A stretch of 64,000 nt of DNA, from the NCBI RefSeq assembly GCF_029395435.1, contig NZ_CP113915.1:1984001-2048000 (forward strand), written 5' to 3'. Position 1 is the first letter of the stretch. The number at the start of each line of letters is the position of its first letter. Shown piece after piece: positions 27,362 through 36,403 of the stretch. The translations under genes and the position numbers were made by a program. The notes under the pieces are model-generated. The model saw nothing but the letters and a program-made list of their open reading frames with translations, did no database searches and had not been told where the DNA came from. This stretch comes from Bifidobacterium sp. ESL0790. GTDB lineage: Bacteria; Actinomycetota; Actinomycetes; Actinomycetales; Bifidobacteriaceae.

Positions 27362-29005
27362 CTACTTTTCCTCGTGGTAGGACTTCTCGGTGTTGACCGA
27401 CCAGACGTTCTTCTTGTCCGTCTTGCCGGACTTGATGTTGCCGACGGCCTCCATCGCGCTGGCCATGGAGTGGTCCTGGTTGTTGTAGCGGTGCTGGCCG
27501 TTACGACCCACGCAGTAAAGGTTGCCGAAGGAATCAAGGTAGTCGATGAGCTGCGGCATCTCGTCGTAGGTGTCGAAGTAGGCGGGGTACGCCTTCTTGA
27601 CGTGCTCACGGTGGGAGTCGAGGACGTCCTCGGGGCCGTTGATCACGCGCATGCGGGTCAGTTCCTTGATGGCGAACGCCGTGGCCTCCTCGTCGGAGAG
27701 GTTCCAGAAGTCGTCGCCCTCCTCGCAGAAGTACTCGAGGCCGACCCAGACGGTGTTGTCCACATCCTTGACCAGGTAGGGGCTCCAGTTGTTGAAGATC
27801 TGCACGCGGCCGACCATGTAGCCCGGGTCCTGCACGTAGATCCAGCAGTCCGGCACGATCGGCGGGTTGCCGAGCGTCTTCATGTCGGTGGTGTTCTTGA
27901 GACGCAGGTGCTTGACGAGCAGGCCGACGGTGACGAAGTCGCGGTAAGGCAGGCCGTTGGCGATGCGGGTCATGTCGGCGGGCACGGCGGCAGGCTTCGT
28001 GGCGACATCCTGCGACGGGGTGTCGTCTTCCTTGACCGCCTTGTCGATCGCGTTGACGAGATCCTTGACCGGCATCGAGGAGATGAACTGGTCGCCGCCG
28101 AGCTCGACGCGCTGGCCGTCGGCGTCCTTATAGACGACGGAGGCGATGCTGCCGTCATCCTTCTGGCGCAGCTCGACCACGTTCGCGTCGGTGATGACCT
28201 TGCCGCCACCATCGACGACCTGGCTCTCGACGATCTCCCAAAGCTGGCCCGGGCCGAGCTTCGGGTACCAGAATTCCTCGATCAACGAGGTCTCGACGTC
28301 CTTGGAATCACGCTTCTTCGGCATCATCTTCTGGATGGCGTTCTTGAGCACGCTGATGACGCTCAGGCCACGGACTCGCTGAGCGCCCCAATCCGCGGAA
28401 ATCTGCGACGGGGTGCGGCCCCAGACCTTCGTGGTATAGCCCTCGAAGAACATGGAGTAGAGCTGACGGCCGAAACGGTTGATGTAGAAGTTCTCGAGGT
28501 TGTCCTCGGGAAGCTTGTGGATCATCGACCAGAGATAGCTGAAGCCGGCCTTCAACGTGAGCTTCAGGCCCAGCGCCTTGAACAGGCCGGGCGAAAGCGA
28601 GATCGGGTAGTCCAGGAAGTGCTGGTTCCAGAAGATGCGCGAGACGCGGTGGCGCTTGAGCATCACTTTGTCCGTCTTCTCCGGATCGGGGCCGCCGGGC
28701 TCGAGGTCGTGGTGGCGACCGAGCTTCTTGTCGTCGTACGAGGGCGCACCCTGCAGCGGCATGATGTTCTTCCACCAGTCCATCACGCGGTCGTCCTTGG
28801 AGAAGAAGCGGTGGCCGCCGATATCCATGCGATTGCCGTTGTGCTTGACAGTGCGGCTGATGCCGCCGAACTCCTTGGTCGCCTCCAAAACGGTCACGTC
28901 GTACTTGTCGGCGCCGCCGTCCTTGAGCAGCTCCCACGCCGCGGTCAGGCCCGCAGGCCCGCCGCCAATGATCACCACAGACTTCTTATCCGCATCCGCA
29001 GCCAC
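27362..29005 (-). CDS. FAD-dependent oxidoreductase, UDP-galactopyranose mutase-like
   Basis: A flavoprotein of 547 residues. The GTG start at 29005 follows GAGGAGG by a few bases; an ATG 12 codons upstream has no such site. The Rossmann fingerprint is [17 protein letters not shown], followed by [13 protein letters not shown] and [11 protein letters not shown], and the second nucleotide half is near [17 protein letters not shown]. The layout fits the amine-oxidase/protoporphyrinogen-oxidase-like group that includes UDP-galactopyranose mutases. The substrate is not certain; a role in cell-wall sugar modification is a reasonable inference. Confidence 0.8.
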   Translation of the reverse strand: MAADADKKSVVIIGGGPAGLTAAWELLKDGGADKYDVTVLEATKEFGGISRTVKHNGNRMDIGGHRFFSKDDRVMDWWKNIMPLQGAPSYDDKKLGRHHDLEPGGPDPEKTDKVMLKRHRVSRIFWNQHFLDYPISLSPGLFKALGLKLTLKAGFSYLWSMIHKLPEDNLENFYINRFGRQLYSMFFEGYTTKVWGRTPSQISADWGAQRVRGLSVISVLKNAIQKMMPKKRDSKDVETSLIEEFWYPKLGPGQLWEIVESQVVDGGGKVITDANVVELRQKDDGSIASVVYKDADGQRVELGGDQFISSMPVKDLVNAIDKAVKEDDTPSQDVATKPAAVPADMTRIANGLPYRDFVTVGLLVKHLRLKNTTDMKTLGNPPIVPDCWIYVQDPGYMVGRVQIFNNWSPYLVKDVDNTVWVGLEYFCEEGDDFWNLSDEEATAFAIKELTRMRVINGPEDVLDSHREHVKKAYPAYFDTYDEMPQLIDYLDSFGNLYCVGRNGQHRYNNQDHSMASAMEAVGNIKSGKTDKKNVWSVNTEKSYHEEK

Positions 29006-29168
29006 ATCTACCTCCTCGAAAATCCATACTCTGAGGCGCAATACGCCCCACTACACAAATCATCACCAGCCTACACGCAAGCGCAAACCTCCCCAGCCAC
29101 CCCACCCAAACATCCACAATCCATCTCCAACTTACGCGGATTCGTATCATTAAGGTCACAAACCCACG

Positions 29169-29257
29169 ATGCTGTCTGGAAATATGCCTTGCTCGGGACG
29201 CTCCTTGGCCGCTCGGCCGTGTCTTACGCCCGAGCAAGGCATATTTCCAGACAGCAT
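29169..29257 (-). repeat. Structured hairpin repeat, copy 1
   Basis: A perfect 29-base inverted repeat (29169-29197 with 29229-29257) encloses a 31-base apex. Read on the minus strand, the apex differs at only one position from that of the copy at 29653-29743, although the arms are unrelated in sequence. The apex holds the mini-hairpin GGCCGAGCGGCC between TAAGACAC and GGAGCGT. It lies in a 757-base gap between a flavoprotein gene and DUF2469. Confidence 0.88.
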
Positions 29258-29278
29258 CTTCATCTCAATCCCCGCCAC

Positions 29279-29549
29279 TAAAGAATCATCCGGTCCACAA
29301 TCCGAGCTCTTATCCGCTCCAAATGCGCCCAGAACTCCGACATCCTCGCAGCCAGTCCCCTGAGAAACACCGGCCACCTCAAAGATGGCAGAGGAGGATA
29401 TATACGTTGTTCGGGCGTAAGCTTGGCCGAGCAAAATCTACGATTTTGCCTTCGCGCTCGTACATCGCGCTCACTTCGCCTACGAAAACCCCACAGGGCT
29501 TTTCGCTTAACGGCTCAGCCAAAGCGTCCCAAACCCAATCCTTATCGCT
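29279..29549 (+). repeat. Diverged hairpin-repeat copy with expanded apex
   Basis: The left flank from 29279 (CTAAAGAATCATCC) to about 29420 is a diverged duplicate of 29550-29688, including the end of the left arm and the start of the apex (TTGTTCGGGCGTAAG, GGCCGAGC). About 85 bases with two small hairpins (AAAATC-tac-GATTTT and CGAAAACCCC/GGGCTTTTCG) then intervene before a segment resembling the apex end (AGCCAAAGCGTCCC). The outer right arm is no longer complementary. It may be a decayed or elaborated copy. Confidence 0.5.
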
Positions 29550-29652
29550 AAAGAATCATCCCAATCGCAGTCGTAGCTCTATCCGCTCCAAACGCGCCCC
29601 AGAACTTCGACATCCTCCACAGTCAGACCCCTGAAACACCGGCCACCTCAAA

Positions 29653-29743
29653 GATGGGCGGGAAATATATTCGTTGTTCGGGCGTAAGACACGGCCGAGC
29701 GGCCATGGAGCGTCCCGAACAACGAACATATTTCCCGCCCATC
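29653..29743 (+). repeat. Structured hairpin repeat, copy 2
   Basis: Thirty-base arms (29653-29682 with 29714-29743) pair with one mismatch. The 31-base apex (29683-29713) begins CGTAAGACAC, contains GGCCGAGCGGCC and ends GGAGCGT. It is preceded by a flank shared with 29279-29420. No T-run follows, so it is not a classical terminator. Confidence 0.88.
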
Positions 29744-29763
29744 GCATAAGAGCGCAAACGAAG

Positions 29764-30078
29764 CTACACCAAGGAGTCGGGAATATCGATGTCGGACTTC
29801 TGCACTTCCTCTACGTTGACATCCTTGAACGTCACGATTCTCACGTTCTTGACGAACCGCGAGGAACGATACACATCCCATACCCATGCGTCGGTGAGCC
29901 GCACGTCGAAGTAGACGTCCTGGCCGGCGGAGCGCACGTTGAAGTCGACCTTGTTGGCGAGGTAGAACCTGCGTTCGGTCTCGACCACGTAGGTGAAGAG
30001 TTTGATGACGTCGCGGTATTCCTTGTAGAGCGCGAGCTCGGCGTTGGTTTCGTAATTGTCGAGGTCTTCGGCACTCAC
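29764..30078 (-). CDS. DUF2469 family protein
   Basis: A 104-residue soluble protein conserved in actinobacteria (DUF2469). It begins MSAEDLDNYETNAELALYKE and contains VVETERRFYLANKVD, AWVWDVYR and VRIVTFKDVNVEE, all strongly family-like. Its biochemical role is unknown. Its ATG overlaps the stop of the upstream GNAT gene by four bases (30075-30078), so the two are translationally coupled. Confidence 0.92.
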   Translation of the reverse strand: MSAEDLDNYETNAELALYKEYRDVIKLFTYVVETERRFYLANKVDFNVRSAGQDVYFDVRLTDAWVWDVYRSSRFVKNVRIVTFKDVNVEEVQKSDIDIPDSLV

Positions 30079-31337
30079 CGACGTCCTCCTTTATGGTCGT
30101 TTGATTGCTGGGTCGATTTGTCGGATTGCTTGGAGCCGCTCGTCTGGCGCTCGGTCTTGCCGTCCTTGTCCCCGTGGCTGCTGTGGCCCAGGTTGCGCCA
30201 CCACGCCTTCTTGGAGGTCTTGGTCTGCGTGGCGGAATATGGCCATACCGAGTCGGTGTCGCCCTCTTCGTTGCCGACCACGACGGGGGTCTCGTCGCGC
30301 TTGTCGTCGTCCGCGGGCTGCCCGTCGGATTCGGCCGCGGAGGGAGAATCGTTCGACGAAGCGTCAGTTGCTCCAGATTGCGCGGCGGTTGACGACGGCG
30401 ACGACGCCACGGACGAATCCGCTTTCGCGTCATCATCAACACTAGACTCAGGCTGTTGAACCGCAACGTCATCGACATCGCCGCAGGACGCGTCCGCCGG
30501 CTTCGCGACCGCGGCGGCCAGCTCGTCGGCCTTCACCTTCGAACGCTGCTGAATCTCAATGGAGTGCTCGCGCGCGGCCATGGCCTCCTTGACGCCCGGG
30601 TTGCCTTCGATGACGTGCATGCCGAAGGCGTCGAGCGAGCGAATCGGATCATATTCGTCGACGAGCGTGTCGAGGACGATGAGGTCCTGGTACTTGCCGA
30701 GAGTGGCGTCCCACAGCGAATCGCGCGAGGTGCCGGACTTGATGAAGCCAAGCGACTGGTAGACCGAAAGCGTACGGGCGCTTTTCTCAGGCACGGCCAC
30801 CCAAATGCGATGCATGCCGAGGCCGGTGGGCTCGGAGGCGAAGGCGTAGGTCATCACGCGGGGCATGGCGTCGCGCGAGTAGCCGCGGCCACGGTAATCC
30901 TTGCCCAGCATCACCTGGATGCGGGCCGAACGCGACCATCCATCGAGGTCGATGAGGAAGATCATGCCGATGACGTTGTCGGTCTCGCCCGCGTCAATCT
31001 TGCCGTCGACGTCGTGGTCGGCGTCGGTCAGAATCGCCCAAGCCATCGTACGGCGAGATTCGGGATCGCCGACACCGGAATCCTCCGGGGCCACGCCGCT
31101 CACCCACGCCACGGAACGCTTCACCCAGGCGTGCACCAGGGCGCGTTCGGAGACCTCATCCTTGCCCATGTCGCCCGAGGCGTTGAAATAGACCTGCAGC
31201 TGGTCGAGTTTGGGAAGATCCTCCAGGGTCGCGGGGCGCAGATGCACCATTTCGCCGCGAATCTCAGGTATGGAAATACGTTCAGGCAGACGGCGTGACA
31301 CATCCTCAGCAACCGAGTCTTCGGAGTTAGCAGACAT
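30075..31337 (-). CDS. GNAT family N-acetyltransferase with long acidic tail
   Basis: A 420-residue protein. The GNAT fold occupies about residues 25-225: VHLRPATLEDLPKLDQL at the start, the acetyl-CoA loop YRGRGYSRDAMPRV, and WVAVPEKSARTLSVYQSLGF as the usual final strand-helix. The remaining 180 or so residues are Ala/Ser/Asp-rich and look disordered, ending in Lys/Gln-rich sequence. The start at 31337 places GGAGGA nine bases upstream; an ATG at 31346 abuts the site too closely. It heads an operon with DUF2469. The substrate is unknown. Confidence 0.85.
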   Translation of the reverse strand: MSANSEDSVAEDVSRRLPERISIPEIRGEMVHLRPATLEDLPKLDQLQVYFNASGDMGKDEVSERALVHAWVKRSVAWVSGVAPEDSGVGDPESRRTMAWAILTDADHDVDGKIDAGETDNVIGMIFLIDLDGWSRSARIQVMLGKDYRGRGYSRDAMPRVMTYAFASEPTGLGMHRIWVAVPEKSARTLSVYQSLGFIKSGTSRDSLWDATLGKYQDLIVLDTLVDEYDPIRSLDAFGMHVIEGNPGVKEAMAAREHSIEIQQRSKVKADELAAAVAKPADASCGDVDDVAVQQPESSVDDDAKADSSVASSPSSTAAQSGATDASSNDSPSAAESDGQPADDDKRDETPVVVGNEEGDTDSVWPYSATQTKTSKKAWWRNLGHSSHGDKDGKTERQTSGSKQSDKSTQQSNDHKGGRR

Positions 31338-31465
31338 AGATCTCATTCCTCCAACGCACTGGAAATCTTCATTCAGATTACTGTATTCGCCTGACTATTC
31401 GCTGGGTATTTGCCAGCGCCAGGTAGCCGCCACAACGCAGCCTTATAGAAACGGCAAGACGAAAC

Positions 31466-31606
31466 TCAATAGTTCGCATACTCGTAGACGAGCCAGAAAC
31501 TCCAGGTTTTCGGATTGGCCGAATACTCATATATCTGGCCCTCGCTGACCACGGGAACGTCGACAACCCAGCCATATCTGGCGGCACGTTTCAGCTCCTT
31601 CGACAA
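31466..31606 (-). pseudogene. Small coding-like fragment
   Basis: A 46-codon reading frame with protein-like composition (KELKRAARYGWVVDVPVVSE, then YEYSANPKTWSFWLVYEYAN) lies directly after, and in the same frame as, the out-of-frame sortase tail. It has no ATG (TTG at 31606 is possible). It may be the remnant of a small gene or the end of a longer one whose start is lost. The rest of the gap to 31337 shows nothing recognisable. Confidence 0.35.
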
Positions 31607-31615
31607 ACGGTAAGG

Positions 31616-31750
31616 TCAGGATTCGTCCGCGCGCCCTTTGCGGCGCAACGCCTCGAAACTCGTGGCGCAAAGCGCGAGCACCAGCGCCAGACCGACGGGA
31701 ACGACGACCGACGAACCGGTTTCAGCCATTTCCGCACCATTGGTATTGGG
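31616..31750 (-). pseudogene. Out-of-frame sortase anchor of the LRR surface protein
   Basis: In the reading frame shifted relative to the LRR protein, the segment reads NTNGAEMAETGSSVVVPVG, then a hydrophobic helix and RRKGRADES: a complete LPXTG-like sorting signal (MAETG, helix, basic tail). Removing one base from the four-base run at 31748-31751 would join it to the upstream protein. As written, the LRR protein ends without an anchor. Confidence 0.75.
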
Positions 31751-34415
31751 GCTGGCCTTGAGGAGCCTGGGGCGATCCGGGAGCCTGCCCAGGAGCCGGC
31801 GGTGTGCCACCAGGGACACCGGGCACAACGTCATCGGCCCACACCGGACGAATCCAAATCTCATGGCCGGGCATCGAGGAGCCGGTGAAAGTGAACGGGG
31901 TCCACGGACCCGAAGCCGAGGCAGCAACCTCCCAATGGTCGAAATGCTTGCCCGCCGGCGCATGCAGGTCGGCGGCAGCCGGCTGCGTCAGCGAATCCTG
32001 ATACAGCGACGAGCCCGATGGCGCGGCGCCGGTCCACGTGCCGCCGTTCCAATCGTAATGGACCGCGAACGAATCGCGCACCCAATTGGGCCGCACATAA
32101 ATGTCACCGGTCACCGCGGTGCCGGAACCCGACGAACCGAAGACGAACGCGCCGAGCGAGGCCCCGTTGGACGTCGAGGCGTAAATCCAACCGTCCTGGC
32201 GCATGCCGGTGGGCGCCACCATCCCGGTCACCGTGGGTTCGGTGGTAATCGTGTCGCCATCGTTGACCGCCAACGGATTCGTGCCGGAAATCGAGGTCCA
32301 CGAGGCCCCCGTGCCGGGCTCGAACGTCACCGAACGCGTCACCAAAGGCGTGATCTCGCGCGTCGCCTTGCCACCATACATGCCGATATGGCCGGGCAGG
32401 GCGGTCATGAATTGGACGCTCACCTTGTTGACGTTGCCCGCGACGCTCGACCACGTCGAAACGCCGGTGGAGGGATCATACGACCAATTGCTGCTCGGAG
32501 ACACATCATACGAGGGATAAATGGTGTTGCTGGCGGGATAGCTGCCATTGAGCATCTTGTAGAAATGATTGATCTTGACGTTCGTGCGGTAACTAATCGT
32601 GGGCTCCGTTATCGATTGGTTGCCCACGTATAGGGCGTCGTTCGTATCGGTGTTCGGGAAAGCCGTCCAACCGCTCAACGGCGTGAGGTCGGAAATGTGG
32701 TTGGTCGCCAGGTTGAGCGACGTCATCGTCGTGGCGTGCGGGGAGCTGGCGATGGACGACAGGTCGTCGATGTTGTTGCTGTGCAACGAAAGGTCGGTCA
32801 CCGTCAGATGGTGGTCCATCACGTATTTCATCTGCGCGTTGTCGATCTTGTCCTTGTTCAGCGCGAGCGTGGTCAGGCCCGTCACCGGATCCAGCAGCGA
32901 GACGGTGATGCCGCCGTCCCTAGTGGAGTCGGGCACGAAACCGGAAGCGTCGAGAACGACGAGGTTCGCGTGATGCGTCGCGATGTTGGTCAGGCCCGTG
33001 TCGCCGAGGAGGTTGAAGCCGACCTTGAGGGTCGTGATGCTCGCGTGGCTGTCGAGGGGCGTGAGGACCGTGAGCTTGTTTTTATTCATGTCCAGATTGG
33101 TCAGCGTGGATGAGACGCCGCTGATCGGGGCGAAACCGGCGTCATCGATCTTGTTGTCTTCCAAATCAAGCAAGGCCAGCCTCGTCAGATTGCCGATTGT
33201 CGAGGGAATGACGGTGAGCGCATTGGACTCCGCCGCGAAATTGACCATGGACGGCATATGGTTCGTCACGACGCCGATATCGGTGAGCTGGTTGTAGCTG
33301 ACGTCAAACTTGGCGAGATTCGCGAGATTGGTCAGGCCGGAGATGTCGGTGACGGAGTTCTGGTCAAGGTACAGCGTCGTCAGGCTCGTCAGCGAGTTCA
33401 AATCCGACACGTCCACGATCTGGTTGGCACCCAGATCAAGCGTTTGCAGACTGGTGAGGGTTCTCAGCGGGGTCACGTCGCTTATGTCGGCTTGAACCAC
33501 TTTGAGGGTCGTGAGGTTGACCAAGGGCGACAAGGGCGTGAGCTTGTTGGCGCCGTCACCGATTCCGCTATCACCGTTCAGGTTAAGCGTTTGCAGACTG
33601 GTGACGGTCGACAACGCCGTCAAATCGTCAATCGAGCTGTCGCCACTCAGATCAAGCGTCGTCAGGTTCGTCAGGCCCGACAACGGCGAGAGGTCCTCCA
33701 GACTCCAATCATCATTGATCTGGATGGTCTGGAGATTGCGCAACAGGTTCACGCCGGTCAGATTGCCACTCGAAGTGCCGCTAGAAAGGACTAGGGTGGT
33801 GACGCGATCGAGCTCCGTCTGCCGCATCACCGACTCCTCGACGATGTAATTGCCGCCCAGGGACTGGTCAATCCTGTCTATAACTTCGGACCGCACTCTG
33901 TCATCGGTGAAGCACTCGTCATACATGCTTGAGTTCAGCACGCAATTTGATTGTGGACCAACCGAGGAGCCTCCGCGGGGCTGCAGTTCCTGGGATGACG
34001 GAAGCTGGCTCAACTGACTCGGAGAGGTTTGGACCGATGACTGGCCCGGTGCGAGCGGAGGTGTTGGAGCGCCGGAAGGTTCGTTGTCGCCCTGTTGCCC
34101 ACCTGACGATTGCGCCGGGGCCGAAGACTGCGCTGACGTTGGGCCGGATTCGCCTGATTGCTGGGATTGCCGGGAAGATTGCGACGAACGTGACGACTGA
34201 GCCGACGAGCCTGGTTGCTCGTCCTGCGCCGATACTTGCGGCTGACCGGCTGCACCACCATGGATCCTAGGCTCGGCCGCGAACGCCATGGAAGGCATCA
34301 TCATAGATGCTCCGACGATTACCGCCACGAAAACGGAGAACAGTCCCCTTCGATGGTTCTCACGCTTGTTGTTCGATTTTGGTCGTAACAGGTTTTGCTT
34401 CTTCTGATCTGGCAC
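31722..34415 (-). CDS. Leucine-rich-repeat (internalin-like) surface protein, frameshifted near its end
   Basis: A secreted protein of 897 residues as written. The GTG at 34415 follows AGAGGAG. A signal peptide ends near MAFA-AEP, then comes a Ser/Gln/Pro-rich stretch to about residue 150. From about 170 to 560 there are some 15 internalin-type repeats of 22 residues (LTPLSGLTNLTTLDLSG and similar). Next come two Listeria-Bacteroides/Flg_new-type modules (SVTFEPGTGASW, FAVHYDWNGG) and a Pro/Gly-rich wall-spanning segment. The frame then shifts and stops at QWCGNG. Such proteins bind host or surface ligands; here secretion without wall anchoring is predicted unless the shift is corrected. Confidence 0.85.
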   Translation of the reverse strand: MPDQKKQNLLRPKSNNKRENHRRGLFSVFVAVIVGASMMMPSMAFAAEPRIHGGAAGQPQVSAQDEQPGSSAQSSRSSQSSRQSQQSGESGPTSAQSSAPAQSSGGQQGDNEPSGAPTPPLAPGQSSVQTSPSQLSQLPSSQELQPRGGSSVGPQSNCVLNSSMYDECFTDDRVRSEVIDRIDQSLGGNYIVEESVMRQTELDRVTTLVLSSGTSSGNLTGVNLLRNLQTIQINDDWSLEDLSPLSGLTNLTTLDLSGDSSIDDLTALSTVTSLQTLNLNGDSGIGDGANKLTPLSPLVNLTTLKVVQADISDVTPLRTLTSLQTLDLGANQIVDVSDLNSLTSLTTLYLDQNSVTDISGLTNLANLAKFDVSYNQLTDIGVVTNHMPSMVNFAAESNALTVIPSTIGNLTRLALLDLEDNKIDDAGFAPISGVSSTLTNLDMNKNKLTVLTPLDSHASITTLKVGFNLLGDTGLTNIATHHANLVVLDASGFVPDSTRDGGITVSLLDPVTGLTTLALNKDKIDNAQMKYVMDHHLTVTDLSLHSNNIDDLSSIASSPHATTMTSLNLATNHISDLTPLSGWTAFPNTDTNDALYVGNQSITEPTISYRTNVKINHFYKMLNGSYPASNTIYPSYDVSPSSNWSYDPSTGVSTWSSVAGNVNKVSVQFMTALPGHIGMYGGKATREITPLVTRSVTFEPGTGASWTSISGTNPLAVNDGDTITTEPTVTGMVAPTGMRQDGWIYASTSNGASLGAFVFGSSGSGTAVTGDIYVRPNWVRDSFAVHYDWNGGTWTGAAPSGSSLYQDSLTQPAAADLHAPAGKHFDHWEVAASASGPWTPFTFTGSSMPGHEIWIRPVWADDVVPGVPGGTPPAPGQAPGSPQAPQGQPQYQWCGNG

Positions 34416-34764
34416 AATGCTCTCCTCTATGATTCGTTGTGTCGGCTTCTCCCGAATATGCCCAACTACGACATAGAGCAAATATTATTTTTGTGCCACC
34501 TCAAAAGTCATACGTTTCCCCAAGAGGAAAATCCCCTATCTAATTCCCTAATCCCCCAACATTTTTACGTCTACTAAACCAGTCAAACCACTAATCGCTA
34601 CTGATATTCAACCCCTCTTCATCCCCTTCGACAAAGAGTTAGATTCCCTCCAATAGCCCAAAATCCACCAAATCAGCCCACACTAAAGAACCAGCCCCCA
34701 CCACAGTCAGCAGCTAAATCCGCTCCCCCGCCAGACTGAAGCTTCGTGACTCACATACGCAAAA
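34416..34764. other. AT-rich promoter region of the LRR gene
   Basis: About 350 AT-rich bases upstream of the LRR protein gene. The part at 34690-34740 (CTAAAGAACCAG, then TAAATCCGCTCC) resembles the flank that precedes the hairpin repeats at 29.3-29.6 kb. No gene is apparent. Confidence 0.45.
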
Positions 34765-34854
34765 GCCTGGCTGAAAAGATATTCGTTGTTCGACCGTATG
34801 ACTTGGCCGAGCGGCCCGGAGCGTGTCGAACAATGAATATCTTTTCAGTCAGGC
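34765..34854 (+). repeat. Structured hairpin repeat, copy 3
   Basis: Thirty-base arms (34765-34794 with 34825-34854) pair with two mismatches. The 30-base apex keeps CGTA-GAC, GGCCGAGCGGCC and GGAGCGT, as in the other copies, with four or five changes. The arm nearest the apex shares ATTCGTTGTTCG with copy 2, but the outer arm is unrelated. It lies 25 bases beyond the gatB stop codon. Confidence 0.85.
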
Positions 34855-34879
34855 GTCAGTTACACCTAGCTGAGAAACC

Positions 34880-36379
34880 TCAGCCCTTCATTTTCTTGAT
34901 TACAAGAGAACTCACAGCCTTGGCATCCGCCTGTCCGTGGGTAGCCCGCATGACCGCGCCGATGATGGCACCCATCGGCTTCATGTTGCCGCTCTTGAGC
35001 TTCTCGGCCACATCGGGGTTGGCGGCGAGGGCGTCATCAATCGCCTTCTCGAGTGCACCGTTGTCGGAGACGACCTGATAGCCGTGCTTCTTCACGACCT
35101 CGTCAGGCGTGCCTTCGCCGGCGAGCACACCGGTGACGGTCTGCTTGGCGAGCTTGTCGTTGAGCTTGCCGTCGGCGACGAGCTTCTCGACCTCGGCCAC
35201 GTCGGCCGGGGTAATCGGCAGCTCCTCGAGCGAGAGGCCGCGTTCGTTGGCGACGCGCGAGATCTCGCCAAGCCACCACTTGCGGGCACCGGCAGCGGTC
35301 GCGCCGTCCTTGACGGTCTCTTCGACCAAATCGAGCGCGTCGGCGTTGATGATGTCGCGCATCTCGAGGTCGCTGAGCTTCCATTCCTTCTGCAGACGGG
35401 CGCGATGCTCTCGCGGCATCTCCGGCATGGTCTTGGCGATCTCGTCGATGTGATCCTGCGTGATGTGCAGCATCACGAGGTCGGGGTCCGGGAAGTAACG
35501 GTAATCGTTCGCGTCGGACTTCACACGGCCGCCAGCGGTGGTCTGCGTGGCCTCGTCCCAGTGACGGGTCTCCTGCAGGATCTCGCCACCCTCGTCGAGG
35601 ATGGCCGCCTGACGACGGATCTCGTACTGCAAGGTCTTCTTGATGCCGCGGAACGTGTTGACGTTCTTGGTCTCGCTACGGGTGCCGAGCTCAGTCTCGC
35701 CCTTCTTGCGCAACGAAATATTGACATCGGCGCGCATATTGCCCTGCTCCATGCGACCATGGGAGATGCCCAGGGTGCGCACGATGTCGCGGATGGCACG
35801 CATATAGGCGTCCGCGATCTCCGGAACGCGGTCGCCGCCGCCCTCGACGGGCTTGGTGACGATCTCGATCAGCGGGACGCCGGCGCGGTTGTAGTCGACC
35901 AGCGAGTGATCCGCGCCTTCGATACGGCCGTCGGCGCCACCGATATGGGTGTTCTTGCCGGCGTCGTCCTCGATGTGTGCGCGCTCGATCGGCACGCGGA
36001 AGATGGTGCCGTCCTCGAGCTCGACGTCGAGGTAGCCGTTGCCGTTGGTGGGCTTGTCGAACTGCGAGATCTGATAGTCGCGAGGCATGTCGGGGTAGAA
36101 GTAGTTCTTACGCGCGAACTGGCTCCACTCGTTAATCTGGCAGTGCAGCGCCAAGCCGAGCTTGATCGCGAAATCGACCGCGGTCTTGTTGACCACCGGC
36201 AGCGAGCCGGGCAGGCCAAGGCTCACCGGGGTCAACTGCGAGTTGGGCTCGCCACCGAACTCGATGTGCGCCGGGCAGAAGAGCTTCGTGTTGGTGCACA
36301 GCTCGACGTGCGTCTCCAAACCGAATACCGGGTCAAATTCCTTGACGGCATCGGAATACTTCATCAATTTTTCAGCCAT
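34880..36379 (-). CDS. gatB: Asp/Glu-tRNA amidotransferase subunit B
   Basis: A 499-residue subunit that binds the misacylated Glu-tRNA-Gln or Asp-tRNA-Asn and phosphorylates the acyl group. [18 protein letters not shown] and GSLPVVNK mark the N-terminal catalytic cradle, with [14 protein letters not shown] in the centre. The C-terminal YqeY-like tail includes [20 protein letters not shown]. It is the last gene of the gatC-gatA-gatB operon, 24 bases after gatA. Confidence 0.97.
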   Translation of the reverse strand: MAEKLMKYSDAVKEFDPVFGLETHVELCTNTKLFCPAHIEFGGEPNSQLTPVSLGLPGSLPVVNKTAVDFAIKLGLALHCQINEWSQFARKNYFYPDMPRDYQISQFDKPTNGNGYLDVELEDGTIFRVPIERAHIEDDAGKNTHIGGADGRIEGADHSLVDYNRAGVPLIEIVTKPVEGGGDRVPEIADAYMRAIRDIVRTLGISHGRMEQGNMRADVNISLRKKGETELGTRSETKNVNTFRGIKKTLQYEIRRQAAILDEGGEILQETRHWDEATQTTAGGRVKSDANDYRYFPDPDLVMLHITQDHIDEIAKTMPEMPREHRARLQKEWKLSDLEMRDIINADALDLVEETVKDGATAAGARKWWLGEISRVANERGLSLEELPITPADVAEVEKLVADGKLNDKLAKQTVTGVLAGEGTPDEVVKKHGYQVVSDNGALEKAIDDALAANPDVAEKLKSGNMKPMGAIIGAVMRATHGQADAKAVSSLVIKKMKG

Positions 36380-36403
36380 GATTTTATGCTCCTTGCCGTC
36401 CGA

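Noticed and set aside
29169-29257. Terminator interpretation of the long hairpin after the gap at 29.1 kb
   Set aside because: No T-run on either strand and a 31-base conserved apex make a simple intrinsic terminator unlikely; kept as a structured repeat instead.
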